Source of the DNA: Mesorhizobium sp. M3A.F.Ca.ET.080.04.2.1
GTDB lineage: Bacteria; Pseudomonadota; Alphaproteobacteria; Rhizobiales; Rhizobiaceae
NCBI RefSeq assembly: GCF_003952525.1
Contig: NZ_CP034451.1
Coordinates: forward strand, 2,728,001 to 2,792,000
Direction of reading: 5' to 3'
DNA length: 64,000 bases
Below, piece by piece: positions 1-8,593 of the stretch (positions are counted from its first letter, which is position 1; each line of letters starts with the position of its first letter). Under the pieces are notes generated by a model. It did no database searches and was not told where the DNA came from. It saw only the letters and a program-made list of their open reading frames with translations. Both the position numbers and the translations under genes were made by a program.

Positions 1-68
1 GCCGATGCCGGCATTGCGGCGGCCAGAAAGAACGGAAGAGCAAGGGCGGCTGCCAGGCGGTTCAACAT
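1..68 (-). CDS. Partial exported protein (signal peptide only), possibly a second imelysin
   Basis: Only the first 22 codons are inside the window. They read MLNRLAAALALPFFLAAAMP and then run off the edge; this is a typical Sec signal peptide with a hydrophobic core and small residues near the end. The ATG overlaps the stop of the di-heme protein gene by one base (TGATG), so the two are translationally coupled. In related bacteria the gene after an imelysin and a DUF1111 gene is often a second imelysin; that identity is inference from context, since no mature sequence is visible. Confidence 0.6.
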   Translation of the reverse strand, partial: MLNRLAAALALPFFLAAAMPAS

Positions 69-1669
69 CAGAGCGACTCCAGAAATTTGATCAGCGCATC
101 GCGGTCGGCGGCGCTGGCGGCCGCAAAGCGGTCGCGAGCCTTGCGGCCCTCGCCCCCATGCCACAGGATTGCCTCGGCGAGGCTGCGCGCGCGCCCGTCG
201 TGCAAATAGAACGTGTTGCCGTTGACCGTTCCGGTGAGGCCGATGCCCCAGAGCGGCGGCGTGCGCCATTCGTTGCCGGTCGCTTCCCCCACACGTTGCC
301 CGTCGGCCAGGCCCGGACCCATGTCGTGCAGCAGAAAGTCGGAATAGGGCCAGATCAGTTGGAATGCCTGCGCCTTGTTGGGCGTGCCGCGCAAGGTGAC
401 GAATTTCGGCGTGTGGCAGGAAATGCAGCCCATGCCATAAAACTGCTGCTTGCCGGCAAGCACCTGCGGCGCGTCGATGTCGCGGCGGGCCGGCACGGCA
501 AGGTTCTGTGAATAGAAGGTGACGAGGTCCATGACCGGCGGCGGCGCTTCCGCCGTGCCAAGGCGCTGCTGGACGCCGTTCGGCATGGCAAGGCAGACCT
601 TTTCGGCCGCGGTGCAGTCGCCCCAATGTTTGGGCGATTCCGGCGTCGAGATGCCGATGTCTCCGGCAAAGGCGTCGGCTGCCTGCTGGCGGATCGATGC
701 GCTCTGCGCCTTCCAGCCGAAGCGGCCGAGCGTCAATTCACCGCTCAGTTCGTCGCGCACGATGTTCGGCCTGCCGGAGATTCCGTCGCCGTCGCGGTCG
801 TCCGGATCGGCATGGGCGAGGATATCGACGGGGGCGATCTGCTCGATGAGACCGAGGCCGATCATCGGCGGCGTCAGGCGCGGCGACAAGCTCGTGGCCG
901 GATCGAGCGGCCCATAGCCGAGGCCGTCGATGGAATAGCTCGGCTTGCGCAAGGAAACCATGCTGCCGTCGCCGAGCGCCACCTTCTCTTCCTGATAGTC
1001 GATACGCATCCGGCCTTCGCCCTTCAGGCCGGGAACTGCCAGTTCCTGCAACTGCGAACCGTAGACCGGATCGGGAAAGTTCAGCGCCTTGCGATCGGCA
1101 AGCGCCACCTTCTCCTCGGCACTGCCTGCATCGCGGGCGAGCCGCAGGAAGATCGAGGTCGAGCCGGCGCCGCCTTCCGGCGGACGACCGCGGCCATCCT
1201 TCAGATGGCAATTCTGGCAGGCGCGTTCATTGAACAGCGGACCAAGCCCGTCCGAAGCCTGGGTCGACGAAGGCGACGACACCCAGTTCTTGCGGAAAAG
1301 GGCGTTTCCGAGCTTGAAGTTGCCTTCTTCCTCGAAGGTGATGTTGGCGGCCGGTTGCGAGAACGCGTCGCGGCTGGGATCCTTGCGCGAAGTGCCGGCG
1401 CCGCCCTGCATCAGTTCGAACGGCTCGGGCTTGGAAAAGTCCGTGGTCGGCCGCGTGACGGCGAGGACCCTCGCCTCATCCTTGGGCGTCAAATCGGTGC
1501 GGCTGGCGGCAAGGCCGGCGCTACCAGTCTCGCCGGCCATGGCCGAGGCAGATAGCGCCAGCAGAAGCGATGCCCCGCGACAAATCTGGTATCGCGGGGT
1601 CTTCTGGAGCGGCAGGCTTCGGCTCTCCACCTGTCGCGCGCGGCGCAAGACGTCTACGGGGCGCCGCAT
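68..1669 (-). CDS. Di-heme oxidoreductase family protein (DUF1111, 'thiol oxidoreductase')
   Basis: 533 residues with an N-terminal hydrophobic stretch (about 30-46) that looks like a signal peptide, so it is probably periplasmic. Two heme c attachment motifs are visible: CQNCH at 151-155 and CISCH at 415-419. This pair, with a long calcium-type loop DPDDRDGDG near 288, is the pattern of the DUF1111 family, distantly related to MauG and di-heme peroxidases. The biochemical role is not established; the family is repeatedly found next to imelysins, and here it lies 12 bp after bacterioferritin and overlaps the next exported protein. An AAGGA ribosome site 9 bases before the ATG supports the start, although the signal peptide is unusually far from it, so a later start is possible. 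Confidence 0.85.
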   Translation of the reverse strand: MRRPVDVLRRARQVESRSLPLQKTPRYQICRGASLLLALSASAMAGETGSAGLAASRTDLTPKDEARVLAVTRPTTDFSKPEPFELMQGGAGTSRKDPSRDAFSQPAANITFEEEGNFKLGNALFRKNWVSSPSSTQASDGLGPLFNERACQNCHLKDGRGRPPEGGAGSTSIFLRLARDAGSAEEKVALADRKALNFPDPVYGSQLQELAVPGLKGEGRMRIDYQEEKVALGDGSMVSLRKPSYSIDGLGYGPLDPATSLSPRLTPPMIGLGLIEQIAPVDILAHADPDDRDGDGISGRPNIVRDELSGELTLGRFGWKAQSASIRQQAADAFAGDIGISTPESPKHWGDCTAAEKVCLAMPNGVQQRLGTAEAPPPVMDLVTFYSQNLAVPARRDIDAPQVLAGKQQFYGMGCISCHTPKFVTLRGTPNKAQAFQLIWPYSDFLLHDMGPGLADGQRVGEATGNEWRTPPLWGIGLTGTVNGNTFYLHDGRARSLAEAILWHGGEGRKARDRFAAASAADRDALIKFLESL

Positions 1670-1681
1670 TCCCGCATGTCC

Positions 1682-2167
1682 TTACTCCGCCTCGTTGGCC
1701 GAATCGGCGTTGAGCTGGCCGTATTTTTCCTCGCCGATCGAGGCGAGCAGGTCGAGCTGCGTCTCCAGGAAATCGATATGGCCTTCCTCGTCGGCCAGCA
1801 GTTCCTCGAAAAGTTTCATCGACACGTAGTCGCCCGCCTCCTGGCAGATATCGCGCGAGCGCTTGTAGGCCGTGCGCGCGTCATATTCGCCGGCAAGATC
1901 GGATTCGAGCACTTCCTTCACATTCTGCCCGATGCGCAACGGCGCGACGGACTGAAGGTTCGGATGCCCTTCGAGGAAAATGATGCGGGCCACCAGCCGG
2001 TCGGCGTGGTGCATCTCCTCTATCGATTCCGCCCGTTCCTTCTTCGCCAGCTTGGTGTATCCCCAGTCCTCGAGCAGGCGGTAGTGGACCCAGTATTGGT
2101 TGACGGCACCAAGCTCCAGAAACAGAGCTTCGTTAAGCCGCTCGATGACCTGCGGTTCGCCTTTCAT
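1682..2167 (-). CDS. bfr: Bacterioferritin
   Basis: 161-residue heme-containing iron-storage protein that assembles into a 24-subunit cytoplasmic shell and oxidises Fe(II). All expected ferroxidase ligands are at their canonical positions: Glu18, Glu51, His54, Glu94, Glu127 and His130, and the heme ligand Met52 is present, so this is a full catalytic subunit. Start chosen at [11 protein letters not shown], which gives the usual family length; it lies inside the 3' end of bfd (35 bp overlap), suggesting coupled translation. Next to Bfd and an imelysin downstream of an Irr box, it is very probably iron regulated. Confidence 0.97.
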   Translation of the reverse strand: MKGEPQVIERLNEALFLELGAVNQYWVHYRLLEDWGYTKLAKKERAESIEEMHHADRLVARIIFLEGHPNLQSVAPLRIGQNVKEVLESDLAGEYDARTAYKRSRDICQEAGDYVSMKLFEELLADEEGHIDFLETQLDLLASIGEEKYGQLNADSANEAE

Positions 2168-2444
2168 GGGTTCTGCTCCCGAATTGGCCGCGCAAGCCTC
2201 TGACGCGGTCCAGATGTGAAACGATGTCCACGCCGCCCACCTCCGAACGGGCATGGTAGTTTTCGGTGACCCGAATGATCGTTTCCACCACATTTGGGAA
2301 GCAGCCGCAACAGCGGCCGCGCTTGTGCATGGCGTGATAGACCTTCGCCGGCACGATAAGCTGCCAGGGATCTTCATCAAGCAGTGCGATGATCGTCTGC
2401 TCGATCTCCTTTTCAGTGATGATGTTGCAATGACAGATCAGCAT
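2133..2444 (-). CDS. bfd: Bacterioferritin-associated ferredoxin
   Basis: 103 residues. The [2Fe-2S] ligands are seen as Cys4, Cys6, Cys45 and Cys48 in the C-x-C...C-x-x-C spacing of Bfd, with an extra Cys46. Bfd docks on bacterioferritin and passes electrons to its heme so that stored iron is reduced and released; it needs a ferredoxin/flavodoxin reductase as electron source. The domain ends near residue 65. The last 35-40 residues are arginine-rich and partly overlap bfr in another frame, so they may be unstructured. A flavoprotein reductase gene lies 1.8 kb away on the other strand. Confidence 0.93.
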   Translation of the reverse strand: MLICHCNIITEKEIEQTIIALLDEDPWQLIVPAKVYHAMHKRGRCCGCFPNVVETIIRVTENYHARSEVGGVDIVSHLDRVRGLRGQFGSRTHERRTAGHRAA

Positions 2445-2549
2445 TCACTTGCCCTGGCTGACGGCGCCGCCCGGCACCGTTGGCTGGTTCTCAATCAATC
2501 ATGATTTTGTCCAAAAACCGACTTCCACCTTCTGGGAATAGGCGCAGGC

Positions 2550-3839
2550 TTATTTGAACACCTTGTCCGGAGCATCGAGGCTGTCCGAGCCCTCGAAGGC
2601 GATCGCGTTGAGCTTCAGGGAACCGACGGCGCGCTCGATGGACTTGGTCTGGTCGACCAGCGCGTCGATTGCCGCCTGCACGGTGGCGTTGCCTTCAACG
2701 TTGCCCTCGGCGATCTGCTGGTCATAGGCCTCGCCGGCCACGGCGCGGGCCTTGATCGCTTCCATTCTGGCGACGGTCACCTCCAGCTTGCCGGACAGTT
2801 CCTGGTCGATCGCCGGGTCTGCTGCCTTCACCATGTCGGACACGGAAGGCCCCGAGACGACGGTGCCATCGAGCCGGGTGTAGCTCGCATGATAGGCGGC
2901 GCGAATGCCGGTCGCGTCGTAGAGGTGCGAGTTGTAGGTGTTGTCGGAAAAGCAATCGTGCTCCTCTTCCGGATCATGCAGCAGAAGGCCAAGCTTCATG
3001 CGCTCGCCGGCGAGTTCGCCGTAGGAGAGCGAGCCCATGCCGGTGAAGATCGCCGAGATGGCGGCGCTCGGCTCGCCGTCGATGAGGTTCTTGCGCGCGG
3101 CGCCGTCTTCCTTCCAGTCGTCGACCATCTCCTGCAGGTCGGACACCAGCAGGTCGCTCGCCGACTTCAGATATTCGGCGCGGCGGTCGCAATTGCCGCC
3201 GGTGCAGTTCTTGAGATCGTAGTCCGTGTAGGGCCGCTCGCCGGCGCCGGGGCCGGTGCCGTGCAGGTCCTGGCCCCAGAGCAGGAATTCGATGGCATGG
3301 TAGCCGGTTGCGACATTGGCCTCGACGCCGCCGGCTTCCTGCAGCGTACCGGACAGGAACTCGGGCGAAAGCTTGGAGGCGTCGACTTTCTTGCCGTTGA
3401 TCTCGATCTCCTTATTGGCGATCACATTGGCGGTATAGAGCGAATTGGTGTCGGACTCGGTGCCGTAGCTCTTGGCGACATAGTCGATCAAGCCTTCATC
3501 CAGGGGCCAGGAATTCACCTTGCCTTCCCAGTCGTCGACGATCTTGTTGCCGAAGCGGTAGACCTCGGTCTGCTGATACGGGACGCGCGCCGCCTTCCAG
3601 GCCTCGCGGGCCGCGTTCAGCGTCTCCGTCGAAGGCTTGGCCAGCAAAGCGTCGACCGCCTTGTCGAGCGCCTGCGCCGTGGTCAGCGAGTCCTGGTATT
3701 TGGCGAGCGCGATGTCGGCATAGGTCTTGATGACGGCCTTGGCGTCGGTCTCAGCCTTGGCCGGCAGCACGAACACCGCCGCCGTCAGCGCGGCCGTGGC
3801 GCAGATCGCAGCCAAGCGGCCGCCATTACGGGTTGTCAT
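2550..3839 (-). CDS. Imelysin family (IrpA-like) iron-regulated exported protein
   Basis: 429 residues, start at MTTRNGGRLAAICATAAL with a GGAGA ribosome site 6 bases upstream. Residues 1-29 form a clear signal peptide ending in AKA, so the protein is periplasmic or surface exposed. The imelysin signature G-x-H-x-x-E is present as GYHAIE at 179-184. Imelysins (peptidase family M75 / insulin-cleaving membrane protease and EfeO-like) are linked to iron uptake, but the reaction is unclear. First gene of the iron cluster. The upstream 254 bp carries a perfect Irr box, so expression most likely follows iron or heme status. Confidence 0.9.
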   Translation of the reverse strand: MTTRNGGRLAAICATAALTAAVFVLPAKAETDAKAVIKTYADIALAKYQDSLTTAQALDKAVDALLAKPSTETLNAAREAWKAARVPYQQTEVYRFGNKIVDDWEGKVNSWPLDEGLIDYVAKSYGTESDTNSLYTANVIANKEIEINGKKVDASKLSPEFLSGTLQEAGGVEANVATGYHAIEFLLWGQDLHGTGPGAGERPYTDYDLKNCTGGNCDRRAEYLKSASDLLVSDLQEMVDDWKEDGAARKNLIDGEPSAAISAIFTGMGSLSYGELAGERMKLGLLLHDPEEEHDCFSDNTYNSHLYDATGIRAAYHASYTRLDGTVVSGPSVSDMVKAADPAIDQELSGKLEVTVARMEAIKARAVAGEAYDQQIAEGNVEGNATVQAAIDALVDQTKSIERAVGSLKLNAIAFEGSDSLDAPDKVFK

Positions 3840-4272
3840 TATCGTTCTCCAGTTCCTTGGGAATTCGGTAAAAGGCGCGCGCGCCAAGCCGTGCCGAAAC
3901 GTGGGCATGCCGCCGGGCAAAAGATAAGCCGCGCCAACGCGCGGTTCGCGGAAGAAAGACACCAATGCCTCCAATCGAAAGGGTTCAAGGCCCAGACATC
4001 AAAGGGATGCGCCCGCGGCGCAGGGCCTCCATAAACCGACGAAGACGCCGGAAGTCAACTGGCGCGCCACAGAAAAATCAATTGAAACAACTGTTTAGAA
4101 TTATTCTAAACTAGAACTGTCAACTTTATCTGCCGCATTATGCCCTGCCGATGCGGAATCCTTGCGGTTGACAGGCAGCCATTCTGGGTGCGACCCGGAC
4201 CAAGGCACTTGCGGCGGCGGCAGACAATCGCCACCTGCCGGAAAATCCTAGATTTGAAGGCAAAGGATTGCG
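3840..4272. other. Divergent intergenic region of the iron module
   Basis: 433 bp between the imelysin gene (minus) and the flavoprotein reductase gene (plus). It holds the Irr box at 4093-4111 inside an AT-rich stretch (about 4075-4135) that contrasts with the GC-rich surroundings and probably includes the promoters. Open frames crossing it look like shadows of the neighbouring genes. No other feature was recognised. Confidence 0.7.
4093..4111. promoter_or_regulatory. Irr box (iron control element, ICE)
   Basis: A perfect inverted repeat, GTTTAGAA, three bases TTA, then TTCTAAAC. It contains the TTTAGAA-N3-TTCTAAA consensus described for the heme/iron regulator Irr in Rhizobiales. It is 254 bp upstream of the imelysin start and 162 bp upstream of the divergent reductase start, so it could act on either or both. 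Irr binding is inferred from motif identity. Confidence 0.87.
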
Positions 4273-5526
4273 ATGACGAACGGGGTTGTGATTGTCGGTG
4301 CCGGTCATGCCGGGGTGCAGGCGGCCGCGAGCCTTCGCGAGGAAGGCTATGACGGGCCGGTCATCCTGATCGGCGACGAAAACGAACTGCCCTATCACAA
4401 GCCGCCGCTGTCCAAGACCTTCATCAAGGATGCCGAAGCAAAACCGCAGCCTCTGCGCGGCGAAGCCTTCTATTCCGGCAGCAGCATCGACTATCGGCCG
4501 GGCTTGCGGATCGACAGGATCGATGTCGGCGCGCGCAGGCTGGACGTGGCGGGCGGCGGGATGCTCCCCTTCGATCGGCTGGTGCTTGCGACCGGCTCCC
4601 GCCCGCGTCTGCTCAAGCTCGAGGGCGCGGAACTCGCCGGGGTGGTTTCGCTGCGCTCGTTGGGCGACGCGCGCCTGATCCGCGAACTCAGTGCGCACAG
4701 CGAGGATGTCGTCATCCTCGGCGGCGGCTTCATCGGTTTGGAAATCGCGGCGACGCTCAGGGCCGCCGGTCGCAAGGTCACTGTCGTCGAGGCCCTCGAC
4801 CGGCTGCTAGGCCGGGCGGTGGCGCCGGTGATCGCGGCGCATGTGCGCCAGCGCCTTGAGGCGATGGGCGTGCGCGTGCTGACCGGCACGACCGTTGCCC
4901 GTCTGGAAGGCGAAGGCGGACGCGTCTCGGCCGCGATCACATCGAGCGGCGAGCGCCTGGCGGCGCAACTGGTCATCATCGGCATCGGCGTGGTGCCCAA
5001 TGTCGAGCTGGCGGAAGCCGCCGGCATCGCGATCGGCAACGGTATCCGCGTCGACCATCATATGCAGAGCTCGATCCCGGAAATCCTCGCCATCGGCGAC
5101 GCCGCCTCCTACCGGCACTGGTTCACCGGCGGTGACGTGCGGCTGGAATCGGTGCAGAACGCCACCGACCAGGCGCGGCTTGCCGCGCGCACCATCCTCG
5201 GACACGCCGAGCCCTATTCCGCCGTGCCGTGGTTCTGGTCGGATATCGGCGACATGAAGCTGCAGATGGTCGGACTGACGCAAGGCGGCGACAGCCACGT
5301 GGTGCTGGGCGAGCCAGCCGAGAACAAGTTCTCGATCTATCATTATGCGGGCAACCGGCTGCTCGGCATCGAATCCGTCAACCGTCCGGCGGATCACATG
5401 CTCGGCCGCAAGATGCTCGGCGCCGGTTTTTCGCCGACGCCGCAGACAGTCGCGGGCGGGCCGGACGCGCTGAAGGCAGCGCTTGCCGCTTTCAGTCAGA
5501 ACGAACCGGCACGGGCGGCGGGTTAA
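4273..5526 (+). CDS. FAD/NAD(P)H-dependent ferredoxin (rhodocoxin-type) reductase
   Basis: 417 residues. N-terminal FAD-binding motif VVIVGAGHAG (about 5-14), a second dinucleotide fold VVILGGGFIGLEIA near 150 for NAD(P)H, and the late FAD motif with AIGDAA near 275. Order and length match the rhodocoxin/putidaredoxin reductase family, which passes electrons from NADH to [2Fe-2S] ferredoxins; the C-terminal reductase domain is complete. It diverges from the imelysin gene across the Irr box. Because Bfd needs a reductase to free iron from bacterioferritin, this enzyme is a candidate partner, but a P450 or dioxygenase ferredoxin elsewhere in the genome is equally possible. Confidence 0.88.
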   Translation: MTNGVVIVGAGHAGVQAAASLREEGYDGPVILIGDENELPYHKPPLSKTFIKDAEAKPQPLRGEAFYSGSSIDYRPGLRIDRIDVGARRLDVAGGGMLPFDRLVLATGSRPRLLKLEGAELAGVVSLRSLGDARLIRELSAHSEDVVILGGGFIGLEIAATLRAAGRKVTVVEALDRLLGRAVAPVIAAHVRQRLEAMGVRVLTGTTVARLEGEGGRVSAAITSSGERLAAQLVIIGIGVVPNVELAEAAGIAIGNGIRVDHHMQSSIPEILAIGDAASYRHWFTGGDVRLESVQNATDQARLAARTILGHAEPYSAVPWFWSDIGDMKLQMVGLTQGGDSHVVLGEPAENKFSIYHYAGNRLLGIESVNRPADHMLGRKMLGAGFSPTPQTVAGGPDALKAALAAFSQNEPARAAG

Positions 5527-5542
5527 GCCGGCTTGCTGCAGA

Positions 5543-5587
5543 GCATGGTCTTTTCCGAAAGTCGGTTCTCAGCTTTCGGGATTATGC
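5543..5587. repeat. Short palindromic repeat, GCATGATC family
   Basis: Imperfect inverted repeat running from GCATGGTC to GATTATGC with an inner TTTTCCGAAA / CTTTCGGG stem. It is the same type as the repeat at 33110-33159. It sits between convergent ferredoxin reductase and gabT and contains the gabT stop codon (5582-5584). The hairpin could end transcription from both sides. Confidence 0.75.
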
Positions 5588-6859
5588 CGCGCGCGCCTCG
5601 CGGATCGAGCTCTCCAGAATATCCAGCGCCTCGTTCATGACGCCGTCCTGGATGGTTATCGGCGACAGGAAGCGGATGACGTTGCCGTAGACGCCGCAGG
5701 TGAGCAGGATGAGGCCCTTGTCGAGGGCCTTCAGCCTCACCGCATTGGCGAATTCCGCCGACGGCAGGCCTTTCTTGACGTCGTTGAACTCGACCGCGTT
5801 CATGAAGCCCGGTCCGCGGATGTCGACGATCTCCGGCACGTCATCGCGGATGGAAACCAACCTCTGCTTCAGCCGGCTGCCCAGCGCGTTGGCACGGTCG
5901 CAGAGCTTTTCCTCCTCGATGACGTCGAGCACCGCATGGGCGGCGGCGACGCCGATCGGGCTGCCGCCATAGGTGCCGCCGAGCCCGCCCGGGCCCGGCG
6001 CATCCATGATCTCGGCGCGGCCGGTCACAGCCGCCAGCGGGAAGCCGCCGGCCAGGCTCTTGGCCATGGTGGTGAGATCGGGCGCGACGTCGTGATGCTC
6101 CATGGCGAACATCTTGCCGGTGCGGGCAAAGCCGGTCTGCACCTCGTCGGCAACGAGCAGGATGCCGTGCTGGTCGCAGATCTTGCGCAACGCCGCCATG
6201 AAGTCGCGCGGCGCTTCGTAGAAGCCGCCCTCTCCCTGCACCGGCTCGACGATGATGGCGGCGACCCTGCCCGGATCGACATCGGCCTTGAACAGCTTGT
6301 CGAGCGCGGCGAGCGAATCCGCGACCGAGACGCCACGCAGCGCCACCGGGAACGGCGCATGGAAGACATCGGCCGGCATGGCGCCGAAGCCGACCTTGTA
6401 GGGCACGACCTTGCCGGTCAGCGCCATGCCCATGAAGGTGCGGCCGTGGAAACCGCCGGAGAAGGCAATAACCGCCTGGCGGCCGGTGGCGTTGCGGGCA
6501 ATCTTGATCGCGTTCTCGACCGCTTCGGCGCCGGTGGTGACGAAGATGGTCTTCTTGTCGAACTTGCCCGGCAGAATGCCGTTCAGACGTTCGGCCAATC
6601 GCACATAGCTCTCGTAGGGCACGACCTGGTGGCAGGTGTGGGTGAAGCGGTCGAGCTGAGCCTTGACGGCCTCGATCACCTTCGGATGCCGGTGACCGGT
6701 GTTGACCACGGCGATGCCGGAGGAGAAGTCGATGTAGCGACGGCCTTCGACATCCCAGATTTCCGAATTCTCGGCCCGGTCGGCATAGATCTGCGTCGTC
6801 ATGCCGACGCCGCGCGAGATCGACTGGTTCTTGCGTTCGGAAATGGCCGAATTCTTCAT
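5582..6859 (-). CDS. gabT: 4-aminobutyrate aminotransferase (class III, PLP)
   Basis: 425 residues. Converts GABA and 2-oxoglutarate to succinate semialdehyde and glutamate in the cytoplasm. Class III features are visible: SGGFHGRT around 134-141, the VADEVQTGFARTG block at 236-248, and the PLP lysine Lys267 in TMAKSLAGG. Sequence and length closely follow E. coli GabT. An earlier ATG at 6871 has no ribosome site; the ATG at 6859 has GAGGGA 5 bases upstream and was chosen. It lies 142 bp after a five-gene ABC importer on the same strand. The GabD partner is not next to it. Another omega-amino-acid substrate cannot be excluded. Confidence 0.93.
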   Translation of the reverse strand: MKNSAISERKNQSISRGVGMTTQIYADRAENSEIWDVEGRRYIDFSSGIAVVNTGHRHPKVIEAVKAQLDRFTHTCHQVVPYESYVRLAERLNGILPGKFDKKTIFVTTGAEAVENAIKIARNATGRQAVIAFSGGFHGRTFMGMALTGKVVPYKVGFGAMPADVFHAPFPVALRGVSVADSLAALDKLFKADVDPGRVAAIIVEPVQGEGGFYEAPRDFMAALRKICDQHGILLVADEVQTGFARTGKMFAMEHHDVAPDLTTMAKSLAGGFPLAAVTGRAEIMDAPGPGGLGGTYGGSPIGVAAAHAVLDVIEEEKLCDRANALGSRLKQRLVSIRDDVPEIVDIRGPGFMNAVEFNDVKKGLPSAEFANAVRLKALDKGLILLTCGVYGNVIRFLSPITIQDGVMNEALDILESSIREARAA

Positions 6860-7001
6860 ATCGTCCCTCATCGGGGGTGCAAAGCCCGTTCGTGTTGATG
6901 CCGCTGAACCTGTTCTGAGCTTATTTCACGTTTTGCTCAAGTCAGCACCAGAGCCCAGTCGATTGGGCCTGCGAACCTCCTGCCGCCGCGGAAAAGGCCG
7001 C

Positions 7002-7751
7002 TCAGGCCGTCCGGACAAAGCCCTCGGAAGCCCTGAGCAGGTTGCGCGTGTAGTCTTGGCTGACGCGATGGCCGATCAGCTGGCTCGCGGTCAGCGTCTC
7101 GACCGCCTCGCCGTTCTGCATCACCATCAGCCGCTCGCACATATGGGTGATGATGGCGAGGTCGTGGCTGACCATCAGGAAGGTGAGCTTGCGCCGCCGC
7201 CGCACTTCTTCGAGCAGGTTGAGCACCTCCGCCTGCACCGAGGCGTCGAGCGCCGAGGTCGGCTCGTCGAGCAGCAGGATCGATGGCTCCAGGATCAGAG
7301 CCCGGGCGATGGCGACGCGCTGGCGCTGACCGCCGGAGAGCTGGTGCGCGTAGCGGAAGCGGAAGCCCTTGCCGAGACCGACCTCGTCGAGCGCGCGCTC
7401 GATGCGCTTCTCGCCGTCGGCAACGCCATGAATGGCTAAAGGCTCCTGCAGCAGCCGGTCGACGGTCTGGCGCGGATGCAGGGAGCCGTACGGATCCTGG
7501 AAGACCATCTGCACGTCACGATAAAATGCCTTGTCGCGGCTTTTGCCGAGCGTCTTGCCGTTGACGGTGATGGTCCCGGACGAGACGGGCGCCAGGCCGG
7601 TAATGGCCTTGAGAAGCGTCGACTTGCCTGAACCGCTCTCGCCGACCAATCCGTAGGATTCACCTTCCCTCACTTCGAGGCTGACGCCCTTCAGCGCACG
7701 AAAGCGATCGAAGATCACCTCCGCTGCCTCGATAACAATAGCGGCCGTCAC
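7002..7751 (-). CDS. Oligopeptide/dipeptide-type ABC transporter ATPase (OppF/DppF-like)
   Basis: About 249 residues. Walker A GESGSGKST, signature LSGGQRQR and Walker B ILLLDEPTSALD are all present, with switch His in VSHD. The GTG at 7751 overlaps the preceding stop as GTGA and has GGAG about 9 bases upstream; a GTG at 7760 is the alternative. It is shorter at the C-terminus than typical DppF, with only a rudimentary oligopeptide-transporter C-terminal region. It is the last gene of the importer and pairs with the 7748-8593 ATPase. The substrate cannot be read from the sequence. Confidence 0.92.
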   Translation of the reverse strand: MTAAIVIEAAEVIFDRFRALKGVSLEVREGESYGLVGESGSGKSTLLKAITGLAPVSSGTITVNGKTLGKSRDKAFYRDVQMVFQDPYGSLHPRQTVDRLLQEPLAIHGVADGEKRIERALDEVGLGKGFRFRYAHQLSGGQRQRVAIARALILEPSILLLDEPTSALDASVQAEVLNLLEEVRRRRKLTFLMVSHDLAIITHMCERLMVMQNGEAVETLTASQLIGHRVSQDYTRNLLRASEGFVRTA

Positions 7752-8593
7752 GCCGCCCACTCCGGCTTGCGGTCGAGGACCGGCAGCGGATGGCGTTCGA
7801 AGCCGATCCTCGGCATGCAGTTGAGCAGGCCGCGCGTATAGGGATGCTGCGCATCGCGCAGCTCGGACGCCTTAAGCTGCTCGACCACCTTGCCGGCATA
7901 CATGACGACGACGCGATCGCAGAAGGAGGAGACCAGGCGCAAATCGTGCGAGATGAAGATCAATCCCATGCCGCGCTCGGCGACCAGCCGGTCGAGAATG
8001 TTCAGGACATCGAGCTGAACGGTTACGTCGAGCGCCGAGGTCGGCTCGTCGGCGATCATCAGTTCCGGCCCGGCGATCAGCATCATGGCGATCATGGCGC
8101 GCTGGCCCATGCCGCCCGAGACCTCATGCGGGTGCAGGTCGAAGACGCGGGCCGGGTCGCGGATCTGCACCGCCCGCAACATCGCCAACGCGCGCTCGCG
8201 CGCCTCGGCCCTGGACACCTTCTCATGCGTGCGCAGCGTCTCGACGATCTGACGGCCGATGGTCATCACCGGATCGAGCGAATATTTCGGATCCTGCAGG
8301 ATCATGGCGATGCGATTGCCCCGCAGCGCCCGTCGCTGGCTGACCGATGCCGAAAGCAGATCGATGCCGTCGAAGCTGAGCCTCTTGGCCGACACCTCAG
8401 CCTGGGGCGGGGTCAGCCCCATGGTGGCGCGGCCGGTCTGCGACTTGCCGGAGCCGCTCTCGCCGACGATGCCCAGACGTTCGCGGCCTAGCGAGAAGGT
8501 GACGCCGCGGACCGCCTGCACGACGCCGGTGCGGGTCGGAAAGGTGACGCGCAGGTCGTCGACTTCGAGAAGCGTGTTCTTGTCACCGCTCAT
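7748..8593 (-). CDS. Oligopeptide/dipeptide-type ABC transporter ATPase (OppD/DppD-like)
   Basis: 281 residues, starting at MSGDKNTLLEVDDLRVTF. The ATG overlaps the preceding permease stop (ATGA). Walker A GESGSGKSQTG, signature VSGGMGQR (a variant of the usual SGGQxQR) and Walker B MIADEPTSALDV are intact. The C-terminal part has the HPYTRGLLNCMPRIG stretch typical of the OppD branch. It forms the heterodimeric motor with the 7002-7751 gene product for import of a peptide-like or opine-like substrate. Confidence 0.92.
   Translation of the reverse strand: MSGDKNTLLEVDDLRVTFPTRTGVVQAVRGVTFSLGRERLGIVGESGSGKSQTGRATMGLTPPQAEVSAKRLSFDGIDLLSASVSQRRALRGNRIAMILQDPKYSLDPVMTIGRQIVETLRTHEKVSRAEARERALAMLRAVQIRDPARVFDLHPHEVSGGMGQRAMIAMMLIAGPELMIADEPTSALDVTVQLDVLNILDRLVAERGMGLIFISHDLRLVSSFCDRVVVMYAGKVVEQLKASELRDAQHPYTRGLLNCMPRIGFERHPLPVLDRKPEWAA

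Noticed and set aside
626..1555. 309-codon plus-strand frame over the di-heme protein gene
   Set aside because: Antisense to a gene with two CxxCH motifs and a signal peptide; the translation is Arg/Ala-rich without family features.
5483..6898. 471-codon open frame opposite gabT
   Set aside because: Antisense shadow of a clear aminotransferase; no recognisable motif or ribosome site.
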